A program made the position numbers and the translations under genes. 16,725 nucleotides of DNA from Eggerthella sp. CAG:209. Its GTDB lineage: Bacteria; Actinomycetota; Coriobacteriia; Coriobacteriales; Eggerthellaceae. This document shows positions 14,421 to 16,725 of the stretch, one piece after another. The stretch lies in contig FR884628.1 of assembly GCA_000436075.1 (NCBI GenBank), positions 8,442-25,166 on the forward strand. Direction: 5' to 3'. The notes under the pieces are model-generated. The model made no database searches. It saw only the letters and a list, made by a program, of their open reading frames with translations, and was not told where the DNA came from. Every line of letters begins with the position of its first letter. The first letter of the stretch is position 1.

Positions 14421-16073
14421 ATGAACGAAAACACCTTGCTCAAACGCTTTTTTGAAGACGGTATCGAATTCGATCCCGATAAGCAGTTTGGTTTAAGCCA
14501 TAAGGTCCGCATACGTCGTATACGCGAAATCGTGCTGCTTATGCGTAAGCATCACGTTATGGACGGTCTTTCGCCTACGGAGCTGCGTGACATCCTTGTC
14601 GATTTGGGGCCAAGCTTCATCAAGATAGGGCAGATGCTCTCCCTTCGTTCGGAGATCTTGCCGCAGGCGTATTGCGATGCGCTTTCCGACTTGCAGATGG
14701 ACTGCGACCCTATGCCATTCGACGAAACGGTAGCGGTGCTTCGGGGCATTTATGGCGATAAGTTCGACGCGATATTCAAGGAAATTGATCCGAAGCCATT
14801 GGGAAGTGCCTCTATGGCGCAGGTTCACCGCGCGGTTTTGACAAACGGTGACGAAGCAGCCGTTAAAGTGCAGCGTCCTGGCGTGCGCACTACCATGGCC
14901 CAGGACATCGATGTGATGCGCGCGGTTGCCAAGCAAGCTTCGCGTTTCATGAAAGATAATCAAATGCTCAATCTGCGCGATGTAGTGGAAGAGCTGTGGG
15001 TTACGTTCCTGGAGGAAACCGACTTCTTGAAAGAAGCGCGCAACTTGGAAGAGTTTGCGTTGCTCAACAAAGACGTGGTGTATATTTCCTGTCCGAAGCC
15101 CTATATGGAGTATTGCACTGAAGAAGTCTTGGTCATGGAATACGTTGATGGCATCTCCATCCGCGACACGAAGCGTCTGCTTGAAAATGGCTACGACCTG
15201 GAAGAAATCGGCGTAAAGGTTATGGACAATTACGCCACGCAGATTATGGAGCATGGCTTTTTCCATGCCGATCCTCATCCTGGAAATATCCTGGTTAAGG
15301 ACGGCAAGGTAATCTACATCGACTTGGGCATTATGGGGCGCCTATCTGTTCGTGATCGCGGCGGTTTTAAGCGGATCGTTGAAGCGGTAGGGTCAAAGAA
15401 CTCCGCTGAACTGAAAGACGCCCTCATCACGTTTTCCGTAGCGCATGATATGAATGCCATCGATCATCCGCGCTTCTTGGCGGAGCTCGATAACGTTTTG
15501 GAAAGCTACGGTTCAACCGACGTTGCCGATATTGATATTGGTGCTTTGTTGGGTGACATCATGGTGCTTACGCGCCAGTGCAAGGTTACCTTGCCCGCTT
15601 CGGTTACCGCTGTTTCGCGTGGCATCATTACCATGGAGGGCTCGCTGCAGGATTGTCTGGCAAATGCCAATATTGTCGACATCATCAATGGACATCTTCA
15701 ACGTTCTAAAAACTTCAAGACGGAGATCGAGAATCAAACAAGGGATTTGCTGATTTCGTTGAATTCGGCAACTAACAGCCTTATTAAAGCTGCCGAGTAC
15801 ACAGGGGACACGCTTCACATGCTTTCGCGCGGTCAACTGAAAGTGAATATGGAAATGCTTAGTTCCCCCGAGCCGTTGTACAAGGTCGGGCGTATCATGA
15901 ACCGCCTTGCCATGAGTTTGGTGATTGCCGGCTTGCTGGTAAGTGGCAGCCTTATTATTGCGGTAGATATGCCGCGTTTATTTGGGATGCCCGTCCTTTC
16001 TCTTGTCGAGCATGTTTCTGCGTTCGTCCTTTCGGTTTGGCTTGTGTGGGACATGTTCCGCAGAACAAGATAG
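14421..16073 (+). CDS. AarF/UbiB (ABC1/ADCK) family atypical kinase with two C-terminal membrane helices
   Basis: 550 residues; AGAGGA lies 5 nt before the ATG. Seen in order: the family-defining KIGQ motif in FIKIGQMLSLRSEILP (68-71); the alanine-containing nucleotide loop LGSASMAQVHRA (127-138), which replaces a glycine-rich loop; AAVKVQRPGV with the ATP lysine 149; the catalytic loop HADPHPGNILV (282-292); and the metal-binding DLG (301-303). Two hydrophobic helices at about 496-516 and 525-545 would anchor it in the cytoplasmic membrane, as in UbiB. Known for the family: ATPase or kinase-like proteins needed for quinone biosynthesis or lipid handling, with substrates still unclear. In this presumed menaquinone-using anaerobe the role is open. 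It lies 210 nt after the phasin-like gene, separated by a strong terminator. All catalytic motifs are intact. Confidence 0.92.
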   Translation: MNENTLLKRFFEDGIEFDPDKQFGLSHKVRIRRIREIVLLMRKHHVMDGLSPTELRDILVDLGPSFIKIGQMLSLRSEILPQAYCDALSDLQMDCDPMPFDETVAVLRGIYGDKFDAIFKEIDPKPLGSASMAQVHRAVLTNGDEAAVKVQRPGVRTTMAQDIDVMRAVAKQASRFMKDNQMLNLRDVVEELWVTFLEETDFLKEARNLEEFALLNKDVVYISCPKPYMEYCTEEVLVMEYVDGISIRDTKRLLENGYDLEEIGVKVMDNYATQIMEHGFFHADPHPGNILVKDGKVIYIDLGIMGRLSVRDRGGFKRIVEAVGSKNSAELKDALITFSVAHDMNAIDHPRFLAELDNVLESYGSTDVADIDIGALLGDIMVLTRQCKVTLPASVTAVSRGIITMEGSLQDCLANANIVDIINGHLQRSKNFKTEIENQTRDLLISLNSATNSLIKAAEYTGDTLHMLSRGQLKVNMEMLSSPEPLYKVGRIMNRLAMSLVIAGLLVSGSLIIAVDMPRLFGMPVLSLVEHVSAFVLSVWLVWDMFRRTR

Positions 16074-16094
16074 AGCTGTTCGAAGTGCCTTTTC

Positions 16095-16121
16095 GCCGCA
16101 TGGGTTATTGATTGATGCGGC
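16095..16121. promoter_or_regulatory. Stem-loop after the kinase gene
   Basis: GCCGCAT at 16095-16101 and ATGCGGC at 16115-16121 form a perfect 7-bp stem with a 13-nt loop, 22 nt after the kinase stop. No T-run follows, so it is only a possible weak terminator or mRNA 3'-end structure. The rest of the 219-base gap shows no gene that could be supported. Confidence 0.35.
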
Positions 16122-16292
16122 AGGTCTGATTGCCAGAATTGGCTGATGGATGGGCTCTGAGTGATCACACTGTTGCCGTGGACGGCGTGCATTCGCCTTT
16201 GTGCTAGCAGATTGACATTTCCCTGTAACGATGTCGGTGGGGCAGCTCGGGTACAATGCTGTCAATGGTTATGCCTACGAAAGGGGCTTTTG

Positions 16293-16725
16293 ATGAATCC
16301 TGACTCTCGTGTTGTTCGGGGAGTAAGTATCGCAGCTATCGTTTTGTCTGCTTTGGGTATTTTGGGTGGCTTGGTGATTGCCTTGTTTATGGGAATCGCT
16401 TCGACTTCCTTGAATGATCCCGCTGTGGTCAATGCTCTTATCTCGGAGCTGGAATCGTCAAGCACCTCCTCGGCGTTTGATGGCTCTTCGTCGTATTCGT
16501 CATACGATTATTCCGGCATGACCCAGGATGAAGCCATGGCTGTGGCTTCTGCAAGCATTTTCTTAATGGTGGGTTTGAGCTTGGGGTATGTGCTTTGCAA
16601 GGTTGTCTGCCTGGTTGCGGGCATCATTGCATTGCGCAACTGCAACAACCCCGCTAAATTGGGCAGTGTCTTCGGCTGGTCTATCGCCGCTGCTATTGTG
16701 AGTTTTTTGGTCGGTGGCATGATCT
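16293..16725 (+). CDS. Multi-pass membrane protein of unknown function, truncated by the window edge
   Basis: An open frame of 144 codons runs to the end of the window, starting with MNPDSRVVRGVSIAAIVLSA. AAAGGGG lies 6 nt before the ATG. Three hydrophobic segments are visible (about residues 11-36, 88-114 and 126-144). Between the first two is a Ser/Tyr-rich hydrophilic stretch (SSSTSSAFDGSSSYSSYDYS), probably a flexible loop. No enzyme motif or named family was recognised. An earlier ATG at 16271 reads into a stop after ten codons and was not used. TACAAT at 16252-16257 is a possible -10 without a good -35. Confidence 0.65.
   Translation, partial: MNPDSRVVRGVSIAAIVLSALGILGGLVIALFMGIASTSLNDPAVVNALISELESSSTSSAFDGSSSYSSYDYSGMTQDEAMAVASASIFLMVGLSLGYVLCKVVCLVAGIIALRNCNNPAKLGSVFGWSIAAAIVSFLVGGMI

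Noticed and set aside
14493..15278. 261-codon minus-strand open frame
   Set aside because: It is antisense to the kinase core with its KIGQ and nucleotide-loop motifs. The His/Arg-rich translation has no recognisable pattern.
16212..16257. TTGACA ... TACAAT as a promoter for the last gene
   Set aside because: The spacer is 34 nt, about twice the workable length. Only the -10-like part is mentioned as possible.

Overview
The window looks like a chromosomal piece from an anaerobic, moderately GC-rich actinobacterium, most likely class Coriobacteriia (Eggerthellales-like). This is an inference from gene content: a sortase-type SpaA/Cna-B surface adhesin, several Tat-exported proteins, a giant 2-hydroxyacyl-CoA-dehydratase-activase-like protein, and a phasin next to an AarF/UbiB kinase. 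No rRNA or tRNA gene, CRISPR array, transposase or phage gene was seen.

Layout. (1) 1-1827, minus strand: a large secreted adhesin whose reading frame is broken at a six-base C tract (359-364, minus strand). Clear SpaA-like sequence continues in another frame to the window edge. (2) 1828-2219: a divergent control region with a cysK promoter, a possible Rrf2-type operator between -35 and -10, and a 5' leader that can fold in alternative ways. (3) 2220-5966, plus strand: a thiol and gamma-glutamyl block with cysteine synthase, a GCS2-type glutamate-cysteine ligase, an Rrf2 regulator that keeps only one cysteine, and a class I glutamine-amidotransferase-like gamma-glutamyl hydrolase. (4) 6022-11268, minus strand: a 1521-residue double-ASKHA activase-like protein followed by a TetR regulator, probably one transcript. 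(5) 11269-11578: a divergent regulatory region with repeated motifs and a four-codon ORF behind a strong Shine-Dalgarno site. (6) 11579-13751, plus strand: three tightly coupled genes of more A/T-rich appearance. They encode a Tat-exported papain/C39-like cysteine peptidase candidate, a small membrane-anchored protein and a second Tat-exported protein of unknown family. (7) 13881-16073: a phasin-like protein, a textbook terminator, and an AarF/UbiB (ABC1) atypical kinase with two C-terminal membrane helices. (8) 16293-end: a partial membrane protein.

How the parts may work together. CysK supplies cysteine, the ligase joins it to glutamate, the hydrolase may recycle gamma-glutamyl compounds, and the Rrf2 protein may sense sulfur or redox state; this module is an inference from order and families. 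The activase-like protein stands without recognisable dehydratase subunits and carries its own dehydratase-like C-terminal region. The three-gene export cassette is the best candidate here for an undescribed system: a peptidase with a propeptide-like N-terminus, made and probably exported with two partner proteins.
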